From: Bifidobacterium aemilianum
Lineage (GTDB): Bacteria; Actinomycetota; Actinomycetes; Actinomycetales; Bifidobacteriaceae
Assembly: GCF_003315635.1 (NCBI RefSeq)
Contig: NZ_PDCG01000003.1
Coordinates: forward strand, 124,001 to 188,000
Length of the DNA: 64,000 nucleotides
Direction of reading: 5' to 3'
Shown: positions 9,716-18,565 of the stretch, piece after piece
How positions within the stretch are numbered: the stretch's first letter is position 1
How the letters are laid out: the number at the start of each line of letters is the position of its first letter
Notes under the pieces: model-generated
Databases searched by the model: none
What the model saw: only the letters and a program-made list of their open reading frames with translations
Told to the model about the DNA's origin: nothing
Translations under genes and position numbers: made by a program

Positions 9716-10234
9716 ATGGGGTTCGAGCAGGAATCACTCAATCGGTTGACGGCCATTATGAGTGGCAAACGTCTCATGCTGGATCATGTGTCCAAGGCCA
9801 GTAGGGGTGAGCATTTGGCCATGGCCTATCTGTCGCGGGCCGGTGTCTCCAATCCCTCCCAGCTGGCCCTTGCGCTCAAGGCCAGTTCCGGCCGGGTTTC
9901 CGCCATTCTCTCGTCCTTGGAGAAGAAGGGCTATATTACGCGGGACATTGATCCGGAGGACCGGCGCAACATTCTGGTCTCACTGACCGAATCTGGTCGT
10001 GAGCGTGCCGAGAAGGACATGGAGGTCGTCAGTGGCTCCATGCGGTGGGTCTTCGCTCAAATGGGGCGTCGGCGGTCCCATGACTTTTTGGACTTGCTGG
10101 ATGAGTTCGTGACCTATATGTCGGTAGCTCGCCCGGGGGAGCCGTTGCCCACCGATAAGGAAGTTGCCGAGGCTTTCGCCCAGGCCAGGCAAGAGGCCGA
10201 GCATCCGTCTGATGGCATGTTTCCCCTCTGCTGA
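9716..10234 (+). CDS. MarR-family transcriptional regulator
   Basis: A 172-residue winged-helix regulator. The helix-turn-helix covers roughly residues 45-75 (SNPSQLALALKASSGRVSAI), followed by the wing with the family motif DPEDRRNILVSLTESG (about 80-97), whose Asp-Arg pair is characteristic of MarR. ATG at 9716 follows GGAAGG. It is directly upstream of two ABC exporter genes, and a shared palindromic site lies before both the regulator and the exporter. The likely role is repression of the exporter until a drug or metabolite binds; the ligand is unknown. The C-terminal tail (after residue 140) is acidic and variable. Confidence 0.9.
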   Translation: MGFEQESLNRLTAIMSGKRLMLDHVSKASRGEHLAMAYLSRAGVSNPSQLALALKASSGRVSAILSSLEKKGYITRDIDPEDRRNILVSLTESGRERAEKDMEVVSGSMRWVFAQMGRRRSHDFLDLLDEFVTYMSVARPGEPLPTDKEVAEAFAQARQEAEHPSDGMFPLC

Positions 10235-10321
10235 GGCGATTTTGGCCGAGCGGAACTTCCGCTCTCGGCATAAAGAACCCGAACCGCGTGTTATTGGGCG
10301 AGTCCTTTCCCTGAAGGGCAT

Positions 10322-10339
10322 AATATCTAACACCGTAAG
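10322..10339. promoter_or_regulatory. Probable MarR operator upstream of the ABC exporter
   Basis: AATATCTAACACCGTAA (10322-10338) matches the reverse complement of the site before marR at 16 of 17 positions. It overlaps a TAATAT word that could be a -10 element, so bound repressor would block the exporter promoter. Confidence 0.6.
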
Positions 10340-10378
10340 AAATTAATGGCGGTCAAGAAGCATAGGAAAGAAGGGCCG

Positions 10379-12271
10379 ATGGTCCGCATCTGCAAATACC
10401 TCTCCAAAGCGGAGCTAGGACAGTTGCTGGTAGGTCTCATCTTTGTGGTGGGTCAGATTTGGTTTGATTTGAAGCTTCCTGACTACATGTCAGAGATCAC
10501 CCAGCATGTCGAGACACCGGGCGGCACCATGGCTGACGTCTGGATCTCGGGAGGCAAGATGCTGGCCATCTCCATAGGCTCGGCCCTCTGCGCCGTGGCC
10601 ACCAGCTATGTGACCGCCCGGGTGGGAGCCTCGTTGAGTCAGCGTCTGCGCTCCCTGGAGTTCCGCAAGGTCGAGTCCTTCGGGCTGGCGGAAATGAACC
10701 GCTTCTCCACAGCCAGCCTCATCACCCGTTCCACCAACGACATCACCCAGATTCAGATGTTCATCACCATGGGCCTCCTGCTCTTGGTCAAATCCCCAAT
10801 CATGGCGGTCTGGGCCGTGTGCAAGATCGCGGGCAAGGGCTGGGACTGGACCCTGGCCACCGGCGTTGGCGTGGTCATACTGCTGGTCGGCGTCGGCATC
10901 ATCATGATGCTGGTCATGCCCAAGTTCCGCTCCATGCAGCGCCTGACCGACAACATCAACCAGGTGGCCCGCGAGAACCTGACCGGCCTGCGGGTGGTCC
11001 GCGCCTACAACGCCGAGGACTACCAGGAGGCCAAGTTCACCAAGGCCAACAAGGAACTGACCGACACCCAGCTCTTCACCACCCGTACCATGTCGATCAT
11101 GATGCCGCTGATGACCACCATCATGAACGGCCTCATGCTGGCTGTCTACTGGATCGGCGCGTATCTGATCAACGCAGCCGATGCCGCCGACAAGCTGACC
11201 CTCTTCTCCAACATGATCGTCTTCTCCAACTACGCCATGCAGGTGATCATGAGCTTCCTGATGATGAGTATGGTCTTCGTCCTCCTGCCCCGTGCGGACG
11301 TCTCCGCCCAGCGCGTCCTGGAGGTTCTGGACACCGAGCCCATCGTCAAGAACGGCGAACTCAGCGGGCCGGAGCTGGCCCAGGCCGAAGCCGCAGCCCA
11401 GTCCGGTACCGGCTCCCTGCCCAGCGGCCAGGTGGAGTTCAGAAACGTCTCCTTCGCCTACCCCGATTCCCGCGAACCCATGCTGGAGGGAGTCGATTTC
11501 AAGGCCGACCATGGCCAGACCGTGGCCTTCATCGGCTCTACCGGCTCCGGCAAGTCCTCCCTGATCAACCTGGTGCCACGCTTCTACGATGTGTCCCAGG
11601 GCCAGGTTCTGGTCGACGGCGTGGACGTGCGCAAGTATGACCTGAAGGCCCTGCGCGACAAGATCGGCTACGTTCCCCAGCAGTCCTTCCTCTTCAAGGG
11701 AACCGTGGAATCCAACGTCTCCTACGGTGACCAGCCGGGGGATAACGCGGATGTGGCCATGGCCGACACCTCCACTGCGGCAGGTCGCAAGGCCGAGGCC
11801 GCCATGCTGGCCGCCGATGCCAGCCGTCATCTGACCGACCAACAGCGGCAGAAGGTGGTTGAGTCCATAGGCGTCGCCCAAGCCAGCGAATTCGTCGACG
11901 GCATGGAAGGCGGCGCCCAGGCTGAGATCGCCCAGGCCGGCTCCAATGTGTCAGGTGGGCAGAAGCAGCGACTGTCCATAGCCCGGGCCGTCTACCGGCA
12001 GCCCGAGATTCTGATCTTCGACGATTCCTTCTCCGCCCTCGACTTCAAGACCGACCGGCAGGTGCGTGAGGCTCTGGCCGAGTACGCCAAGGACTCCACC
12101 AAACTGATTGTCGCCCAAAGGATCGGCACCATCATGGATGCCGACCGTATCGTGGTCCTTGACGACGGCAAGGTCGTCGGTCAGGGCACCCACCAGGAAT
12201 TGCTGGCTAGCTGCCAGGTTTACCGTGAAATCGCCCAGTCGCAGCTGAGTGCCGCCGAGTTGGCCGACTGA
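10379..12271 (+). CDS. ABC exporter subunit with degenerate ATPase site (half 1 of heterodimer)
   Basis: A fused membrane-plus-ATPase half-transporter of about 630 residues: six membrane helices (about 15-310), then the nucleotide-binding domain. Walker A is GSTGSGKSS (near 385) and the signature is VSGGQKQR (near 525). Two catalytic features are altered: after Walker B the usual Glu is Asp (LIFDDSFSALD, near 545), and the switch His is Gln (AQRIGTI, near 578). This is the pattern of the non-catalytic half in heterodimeric multidrug exporters (BmrC/LmrC type). A ~45-residue insertion rich in Ala and Asp sits between the Q-loop and signature. Start at 10379 has AAAGAAGG upstream; ATG at 10346 lies almost on the operator and lacks a ribosome site. 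It pairs with the next gene. Confidence 0.92.
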   Translation: MVRICKYLSKAELGQLLVGLIFVVGQIWFDLKLPDYMSEITQHVETPGGTMADVWISGGKMLAISIGSALCAVATSYVTARVGASLSQRLRSLEFRKVESFGLAEMNRFSTASLITRSTNDITQIQMFITMGLLLLVKSPIMAVWAVCKIAGKGWDWTLATGVGVVILLVGVGIIMMLVMPKFRSMQRLTDNINQVARENLTGLRVVRAYNAEDYQEAKFTKANKELTDTQLFTTRTMSIMMPLMTTIMNGLMLAVYWIGAYLINAADAADKLTLFSNMIVFSNYAMQVIMSFLMMSMVFVLLPRADVSAQRVLEVLDTEPIVKNGELSGPELAQAEAAAQSGTGSLPSGQVEFRNVSFAYPDSREPMLEGVDFKADHGQTVAFIGSTGSGKSSLINLVPRFYDVSQGQVLVDGVDVRKYDLKALRDKIGYVPQQSFLFKGTVESNVSYGDQPGDNADVAMADTSTAAGRKAEAAMLAADASRHLTDQQRQKVVESIGVAQASEFVDGMEGGAQAEIAQAGSNVSGGQKQRLSIARAVYRQPEILIFDDSFSALDFKTDRQVREALAEYAKDSTKLIVAQRIGTIMDADRIVVLDDGKVVGQGTHQELLASCQVYREIAQSQLSAAELAD

Positions 12272-12297
12272 GACCGGTTCGCGAAAGGAAGCATACT

Positions 12298-14118
12298 ATG
12301 GCAAGACCAAATAGAGGCCCGGTCGAGAAGCCCAAGGACTTCGGTGGCAGCATGAGCCAACTTGTGGACTTCAGCCGCCGCTACATTCCCGTTGTCGTCA
12401 TCGCCCTGATTCTGGGCGTCGTGGGTACCATCTGCCAGATCATCACACCCGACCGACTCAAGGACATGACCAATGAGATCGCCAAGGGCCTTCCCATGGT
12501 GGTCCATGGCAAGCCGATCCTGCGCTCGATCGACATGAACGCCCTCGGCCACCTGGCCCTGATACTGATCGGGCTGTACCTGGGCTACGCCCTGCTCGGG
12601 TACGTGCAGAGCCTGCTCCTGGCCACCATCACCCAGAAGACCGCCCAAGGTCTGCGGCAGGCCATTAGTGTCAAGATCAACAAGCTGCCCCTCAAGTACT
12701 TCGACAAGGTCTCCTACGGTGACGTGCTTTCCCGGATCACCAACGATGTGGACGCCATCGGCCAGACCCTGGGGCAATCCGTTGGGCCGCTGATCACCTC
12801 GATAACCCTCTTCATCGGCTCCCTGGTCATGATGTTCTACAACAGCGTCATCCTCACCTTCTGCGCCATCGGCATCTCCCTGCTGGGCATGGTCATCATG
12901 GTCTTGGTCATGATGGCGTCGCAGAAGTACTTCACCCAGCAACAGGTGGCCTTGGGCAACGTCAACGGACATGTTGAGGAAATGTACGCCGGCCATACCG
13001 TCGTCAAGGCCTACAACGGTGAAGCCGGTTCAATCCGCCGCTTTGAACGCTACAACGACGACCTCTATGTCTCCGGCTGGAAGAGCCAGTTCTTCTCCGG
13101 CCTGATGATGCCACTGATGAACATGGTCGGCAACCTTGGCTTCGTCACCGTCTGCGTGGTTGGTGCCGCGCTGGCCATGGACGGCAAGATCGAGTTCGGT
13201 GTGATCGTGGCCTTCATGATGTACATCCGTCTCTTCACCCAGCCCCTCAGCCAGTTCGCCCAGGCCTTCCAGAACCTCCAGCGCTGCGCCGCCGCCTCCG
13301 AGCGCGTCTTCGAGTTCCTTGACGAGCCCGAGATGGCCGACGAGTCCGATAAGCCCGCGCTGCTGGGTCAAGGCTCTCGTGTGCGTGGCGATGTGGACTT
13401 CAGTCACGTCAACTTCGGGTACGAACCCGGCAAACCGGTCATCCGCGACTTCTCGGCCTCGGTCAAGTCCGGCCAGAAGGTGGCCATCGTCGGGCCCACC
13501 GGCGCAGGCAAGACCACCCTGGTCAACCTGCTCATGCGCTTCTATGAGATTGACGGTGGCTCCATCTCCATTGACGGTGTCGATACCAAAACAGTGCCTC
13601 GCTGGAACGTTCACGACCAGTTCTCCATGGTCCTGCAGGACACCTGGGTCTTCCGCGGCACCGTGCGCGAGAACGTCGTCTACTCCAAGCGGGGTGTGAC
13701 CGACGAGCAGGTGGTTGCCGCCTGCAAGGCCGTGGGACTGGACCACTTCATCTCCTCCCTGCCCCAGGGTTACGACACGGTCCTGGACGACAAGACCTCC
13801 CTGTCCCAGGGGCAGAAGCAGCTCCTGACCATCGCCCGAGCCATGGTTCAGGCCGCTCCGATCCTGATTCTGGACGAGGCCACATCCTCGGTCGACACCC
13901 GTACCGAGGAGCTGATTCAAAAGGCCATGGACGCCCTGACCGTGGGCCGCACCTCCTTCGTGATCGCCCACCGCCTCTCCACCATCAAGGACGCCGACAT
14001 GATCCTGGTCGTCAACCATGGCGACGTAGTTGAACGTGGCACCCACGATGAGCTCCTGGCCAAGGGCGGCTTCTACGCCTCCCTCTACAACAGCCAGTTC
14101 ACCCAAATCGACGGATGA
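12298..14118 (+). CDS. ABC exporter subunit with canonical ATPase site (half 2 of heterodimer)
   Basis: The 606-residue partner of the preceding gene, 26 bases downstream with AAAGGAAG before its ATG. Six membrane helices (about 20-320) are followed by a complete ATPase: Walker A GPTGAGKTT (near 400), signature LSQGQKQ (near 501, with Gln replacing the second Gly), Walker B plus catalytic Glu LILDEATSSVD (near 522) and switch His in AHRLST (near 556). The catalytic Glu and His here would combine with the intact VSGGQ signature of the partner to make the one active site, as known for heterodimeric type IV exporters. Likely exports drugs, peptides or lipids; control by the upstream MarR protein is inferred from shared operators. 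Confidence 0.93.
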   Translation: MARPNRGPVEKPKDFGGSMSQLVDFSRRYIPVVVIALILGVVGTICQIITPDRLKDMTNEIAKGLPMVVHGKPILRSIDMNALGHLALILIGLYLGYALLGYVQSLLLATITQKTAQGLRQAISVKINKLPLKYFDKVSYGDVLSRITNDVDAIGQTLGQSVGPLITSITLFIGSLVMMFYNSVILTFCAIGISLLGMVIMVLVMMASQKYFTQQQVALGNVNGHVEEMYAGHTVVKAYNGEAGSIRRFERYNDDLYVSGWKSQFFSGLMMPLMNMVGNLGFVTVCVVGAALAMDGKIEFGVIVAFMMYIRLFTQPLSQFAQAFQNLQRCAAASERVFEFLDEPEMADESDKPALLGQGSRVRGDVDFSHVNFGYEPGKPVIRDFSASVKSGQKVAIVGPTGAGKTTLVNLLMRFYEIDGGSISIDGVDTKTVPRWNVHDQFSMVLQDTWVFRGTVRENVVYSKRGVTDEQVVAACKAVGLDHFISSLPQGYDTVLDDKTSLSQGQKQLLTIARAMVQAAPILILDEATSSVDTRTEELIQKAMDALTVGRTSFVIAHRLSTIKDADMILVVNHGDVVERGTHDELLAKGGFYASLYNSQFTQIDG

Positions 14119-15155
14119 TTCCCGTCCAGCCCCCGCATCCGCCCTATACCACCCACTCCGTCCCCCCGCAGCCGCCCGCACACCCCGTGCCGGCGGCTGC
14201 CCCATATCCGTTCATCCCCCAATCCATCCAATCCCACCAGTTCGTCTTATCCGGCCTGTCCGCTATCCGTTTTATTCCCTTCCCCTCGTCATCCCCTCCC
14301 TCACTTATCCCCCTCACTTATCCTCCAATCCGGTTGGTCCGCCCCCCCCTCTCGTCCCCTATACCGTCAGTTCGTCTCATTCACATCCACTACTCACCTT
14401 TCTGGTTGGTCCGCCCCAGTTCATCCCCATCGTCTCGTTCTTCCCCCTCATTGATCTCCTCGATCATTTCCACCCCCTCCCCACTCATTTCCCAATCCGC
14501 TCGGTCCGCTTTCGCTCGTCTCTGTGCCCCCTCGTTCACCCCCTAATCCGGTTGATTCGCCCCGCTTATCCCCATACCTACCCAATCCCGTCAGACTGCC
14601 CCATCAGGTCTGTCCTTCCCATCCCACTTATCCCGCCTACCCATCGGTTGGACTCCTACTGTCCGAAATCCCTCAGGAGTTTGCTGCTATTAAGGAATAT
14701 TGGACAGAATTTGCGATATTTTGTCCAATATTCCTCATAAGACCCTCCTCATTGAGGGATTTCGGACATAAGACAATTTGAGGCTGAGATTGGGCCTAAT
14801 AGGATTAGTATTGGCTGGCCCTGATTCGCCTGACGGGTGGTCGGATGGGGTTGGACGGATCGGAGAGGACCGGGTTGGGGAGGAAAGAATCAGGGAGGAT
14901 CGAATCGGGCGAGTCCGTGAGGAAAATGGGCCGGTGGGTGGGGGAGGACAGGAATAAGGAGGACGGAATCAGGGAGGACAGGGTCCGGCGGGTCAAAGAT
15001 GACAGTGGGCAGGGAGGAGGTGGGGCAACCAACGTTGGGACTGCGCGGGAGGTGCTTGGCCCAGCGGAATCCCGCGACACACCGGCCGGCCAGACGTTCG
15101 ACCACATAACCCGCACCATGGTTGGTCCAGTCGCACAGTATGTCAGTATTTTCAC
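14119..15155. other. Strand-asymmetric non-coding block (pyrimidine arm, palindrome, purine arm)
   Basis: About 540 bases (14119-14655) are extremely pyrimidine-rich on this strand, with diverged copies of phrases such as CCGGTTGGTCCGCCC and CACTTATCCCC. A nested perfect palindrome follows (14660-14768). Then about 175 bases (14840-15015) become purine-rich, with recurrent GGGAGGA. The right arm is loosely complementary in style to the left. Long frames here are low-complexity and have no ribosome sites, so I do not call genes. Confidence 0.6.
14660..14768. repeat. Nested perfect inverted repeats
   Basis: Outer arms: TGTCCGAAATCCCTCA (14660-14675) with TGAGGGATTTCGGACA (14753-14768), 16 of 16 paired. 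Inner arms: AGGAATATTGGACA (14693-14706) with TGTCCAATATTCCT (14722-14735), 14 of 14 paired and extendable by a few pairs toward a short loop. Both arm pairs end in the word TGTCC/GGACA. Confidence 0.9.
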
Positions 15156-16127
15156 ATGAAGAAGAACTCCACCCTGCGTGCGCTCCTGCATTCCGCGGCG
15201 GCTGAACAACGGTTTTGCGTCGGCAGCAATGCCCGCGAGTACAAGTGCCTGTATCGACAATACATGGCGGGAGCCATGGTCAGTCCCTATCCCAATGTGT
15301 ACGCATCGGTTCACGCTGGAAGCAGCTGAATCCTATTGAACGAACCGTTTACACCGCCCGTACTCTGGCTATTGTGCACCCGCAGTGGATTTTTGCCGGG
15401 ATGACCGCCGCCTCAATATATGGAATAGATCACCCCTGGTCCATGCACAGACAGCAGACCATACAGCTGGCAAGCGCGTATGCGGACGCCAAGTCCAGCA
15501 GCAGGTTGGAACGCATCTTTATTCCGCACCCCCGTGTGCGAACGGTTGCTGGGCTCCACGTGACAAGTCCGGCTCGAACATTGCTGGACTGCGGACTGCG
15601 GACTGCGGTATTCCTTCCCGGAGGCCTTGGGCTGCTTTGACTCAGCCTTGCGTCTCAGGCTCGTCGGCAAAAGAGCGATCGAGGAGGAATGCCGGACTGT
15701 CAGAGCCGACTGCGGCAGAATATTGCGATTGTTGTCATATGCCAGCGGGCTGAGTGAGAATGGCGGTGAGTCCTGGTGCCGTGGCTGCATTATTCAGGAG
15801 GGCTTTCAGCCGCCTCTGCTGCAGGTGGTCTTTCGTGACCCTCTTGATACGTCGAGGGTTATGAGGGCTGATTTTACTTGGCGACTTGGCGATGGGCGGA
15901 CAGTTGTTCTTGAGTATGACGGTTTGGTCAAATTCCGCGCCAAGACTATGACGCGAGGCAGAAGCGTGGAGCACGTGGTCGATGACGAGAGGAGCCGGGA
16001 AAAGGCCCTGAGCCGGGCTGGTGTCAGCCTGGTAATCCGGACGAACTACAAGCAAGTAGGTGAACGAGACACACTTATTTCCAGCTTGCTGGAGGTGGGC
16101 ATCCCCAGAAGGCCGGTAGCGCTATAG
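15156..16127 (+). pseudogene. DUF559/AbiEi-like protein gene with two compensating frameshifts
   Basis: Read from ATG 15156, the frame runs to a TGA near 15326. Homologous-looking sequence continues in the next frame from about 15312 (KQLNPIERTVYTARTL...) to about 15615, and returns to the original frame at about 15620 (GCFDSALRLRL...) until the stop at 16125-16127. Joined, it encodes about 320 residues. The N-terminal and middle parts resemble bifidobacterial AbiEi-like hypothetical proteins (SPARTLLDC), and the C-terminus resembles a DUF559-type PD-(D/E)XK endonuclease fold (ADFTWRL...VVLEYDG...REKALSRAGVSLVIRT). The second shift lies beside a CTGCGGA triplication, a slippage-prone site. 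Either a decayed gene or two sequence errors. Confidence 0.7.
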
Positions 16128-16306
16128 CGTTGACTTTGACGGCTGCCGGTAGCTGAGCAAGAGCTGACACCGGCAGAGTTGCAAGACACCGTCTCCTGTG
16201 ACTGTTCTCAGTTGCTGATTTCGCATGCTGCCTAAGGCCGCCCGGGGACAGACCGGGGGCAGCCGGGGGGGGGGCAGCCAGCCCGGCCAGCCCCTCCCGG
16301 AGGCCG

Positions 16307-18565
16307 CTACTCCAGGACGCGGGTGGAGGCGGCCTTGGCGACGATGCGCTGGTTGAAGCGAACCAGGGGTTTGCGCAGCACCAGCCCCAGCAGGAGCATG
16401 GGCGGTACGAAAAGCAGGAGTTCGCCCATCTGTACCCAGTAGTCGTTCATGTATAGGCCCGCGATGGCTGAACGCATGGCCTCCACCGAGTGCGAGATCG
16501 GTAGGTAGGGGTTGAGCCGGTCGATGAATCCCGGCAGCACCTGCAGGGGGTAGGCGCCCCCAGACCCGGAAATCTGCATCACGAGGAATATGACTCCTAT
16601 GGCCTTGCCGATATTGCCTAAGGAGACCACCAGGGTATATACCAGGAAGGCATATACCAGTCCGCTCACCCACCCATTGAGCATGAAGAGCCAGGGGTGC
16701 TCGGCATGAACCCTTACGAACAGCAGGCTCCCGGCGCAGGAGAAGCTGCTCTGCAGAAGGGACAGGACAGCGAAGATCCCGAAGTGCCCAAAGAACAGCT
16801 GGTGGGGCTTGGGATCGCCCAGGGCCTTGCGGGTCTTGCGCGAAACGGTGGTCTTGAGTGTGACCGCCAGCAGCAGCGACCCCACCCATAGGGGAATGAA
16901 GGTGTAGAAGGGCGTCAGGGCCGTGCCGAAATTCTCCACGGGGAAGATGGCCTTGCGGTCCAGTTTGACCGGTGCGGCCAGGGTTGCGGCCAGAGTCTCT
17001 GGGTTGTCGCCCAGAACCTTGCGCACCTGGTCCATGTCTCCGCTGTTGAGCGCCGTCCTGAGTTTGCCGCTGAAATCAGCCAGTTTGCCGCTGGCCTTGC
17101 CCAGCAGCTCGCCGGTGGAGGTCAGGACGTCCCGGACCTTGTCCATGTCGCCCTTGGCGGTGCCGCTGGTCTTCCCCAGTTCGCCCAGGGTGCTCTTGAG
17201 CTGGGCGGATCCGGAGTCGATAAAGCCGGCGCTCTTGTCAAGGGTGGCTACAATCTGGTCTATCTGCGGCTTCAGGGTCTTGTTGAAGTCGCTGGAGATG
17301 CCGTCGATGTTGGCCTTGGCCTGGTTGGTCAGGTCCTTGATCTCCTGCCGCTGCTTCCGCTGGTCGCCGTCCTTGCCGGTCAGCCGGTCCGCGCTGCCGT
17401 TCAGGGAGTCCCGCAGGGCGCGCAGCTGGCCGATTACCCGGTCCAGGGCCTTGATGATGGGGTGGTTGGGGCTGAGTTTCAGCTTGCTGTCTATACTCAC
17501 CGACCCGTTGGCGGTTCCCCCGCCTATGGTCCCGTGCTCCCCGCTGGTGCCGGCGTGGTCCTGCAGGCCGTTGGGGGAGACCAGGGCGTCGCGAATCTCC
17601 TGGTATTTGGCCGCCTGCTGGTCGATGAGTCCGGCCTGGTGGCGGATACTGTTTGCGGTGTCGTTGACGCTGGCGTTGGCGCTGTCAAAGGTCGCGTCGA
17701 TGTTCTGCCCCACCGCTGTGAAGGATTCGCTGGACTGGTTCAGGGCGTTGGTGAGGCTGGAGGCTGTGGAGTTGAGGGCCCCGCTGATGTCTTGGACCCC
17801 CCTCTTGCCCTGTTTCAGGTCCTTGCCTGCCTTGTCCACGCTGTCGGAAACGCTGGAGATCAGCTGGTTTGATGAGTCCAGCAGCCCCGTGGCCCCATCG
17901 CTGAGGGTGCCGAAGCTCGTCAGCGTGCTTGAGGCCTGGTCAAGTTCCTTGGCGAAGTCGTCGATGTTGCCGGTGAAGTTGGTCAGTTGGGTCTTGGCCT
18001 CGGGTTTGCTGAGCTGGTCCAGGAGCTGGGAGGCTATGGATAGGGCCGTTCCGGTGATGGTCTTGGCGAACATCTCGTTGATCTGGGCCGAGACCTGGTC
18101 GGCTCCCTGACCGGTCACCTTGGGGGCCAGGGCGTTGAGTTTCTCGTTGGTGTAGTAGGTCAGCTTGCCATGGTGGATGTCCTGGGAGAAGAAGGTCATC
18201 ATGTCTTTGCTGAAATCATGCGGAATCACTACGGCCGCATAGAATTTTCCTGACTTGGTCCCGTCAATGGCGTCATCTTCGCTGGTGAAGGTCCAGTCCA
18301 GTTGGCTGTTGGCCCGCAGCTCGTTGACGACCTGGTCGCCGACGGTGATCTTGATTGGTATCAGGTCGCTCTTGTAGCCCTTGTCGACGTTGGCGACGGC
18401 GAATTTCAGATTCTTGGTGTTGGAGAAGGGGTCCCAGCTGGCCGCCACGTTGAACCAGGTGAAGAGCCCGGGGATGACGATCAGGCCGATGGCGATGATG
18501 ATGGAGACGACGTTGGAGGTCATGCGCCTCAGGTCGCCGGTGAAGAGTTTCCATATGGCCCTCAT
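16307..18565 (-). CDS. YhgE/Pip-family membrane protein (ABC-2-type)
   Basis: A 752-residue protein with one N-terminal membrane helix (about 15-37), a long extracytoplasmic region (about 40-510) rich in Ala, Ser, Leu and Asp heptads predicted to be coiled coil, and five C-terminal membrane helices. The N-terminal GLFTWFNVAASWDPFSNTKNLKFAVANVDKGY segment is the hallmark of the YhgE/Pip (phage infection protein) family, whose C-terminus resembles ABC-2 permeases. Members are linked to type VII-like secretion or phage adsorption in Gram-positives, but no firm activity is assigned. ATG overlaps the stop of the upstream paralogue (ATGA), and AGGGAGG precedes it, so the two are translationally coupled. 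Confidence 0.88.
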   Translation of the reverse strand: MRAIWKLFTGDLRRMTSNVVSIIIAIGLIVIPGLFTWFNVAASWDPFSNTKNLKFAVANVDKGYKSDLIPIKITVGDQVVNELRANSQLDWTFTSEDDAIDGTKSGKFYAAVVIPHDFSKDMMTFFSQDIHHGKLTYYTNEKLNALAPKVTGQGADQVSAQINEMFAKTITGTALSIASQLLDQLSKPEAKTQLTNFTGNIDDFAKELDQASSTLTSFGTLSDGATGLLDSSNQLISSVSDSVDKAGKDLKQGKRGVQDISGALNSTASSLTNALNQSSESFTAVGQNIDATFDSANASVNDTANSIRHQAGLIDQQAAKYQEIRDALVSPNGLQDHAGTSGEHGTIGGGTANGSVSIDSKLKLSPNHPIIKALDRVIGQLRALRDSLNGSADRLTGKDGDQRKQRQEIKDLTNQAKANIDGISSDFNKTLKPQIDQIVATLDKSAGFIDSGSAQLKSTLGELGKTSGTAKGDMDKVRDVLTSTGELLGKASGKLADFSGKLRTALNSGDMDQVRKVLGDNPETLAATLAAPVKLDRKAIFPVENFGTALTPFYTFIPLWVGSLLLAVTLKTTVSRKTRKALGDPKPHQLFFGHFGIFAVLSLLQSSFSCAGSLLFVRVHAEHPWLFMLNGWVSGLVYAFLVYTLVVSLGNIGKAIGVIFLVMQISGSGGAYPLQVLPGFIDRLNPYLPISHSVEAMRSAIAGLYMNDYWVQMGELLLFVPPMLLLGLVLRKPLVRFNQRIVAKAASTRVLE

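Noticed and set aside
14115..14781. Pro/Ser-rich proteins in the pyrimidine-rich block
   Set aside because: Long frames here arise from strand composition; they lack ribosome sites and are pure low-complexity translations.
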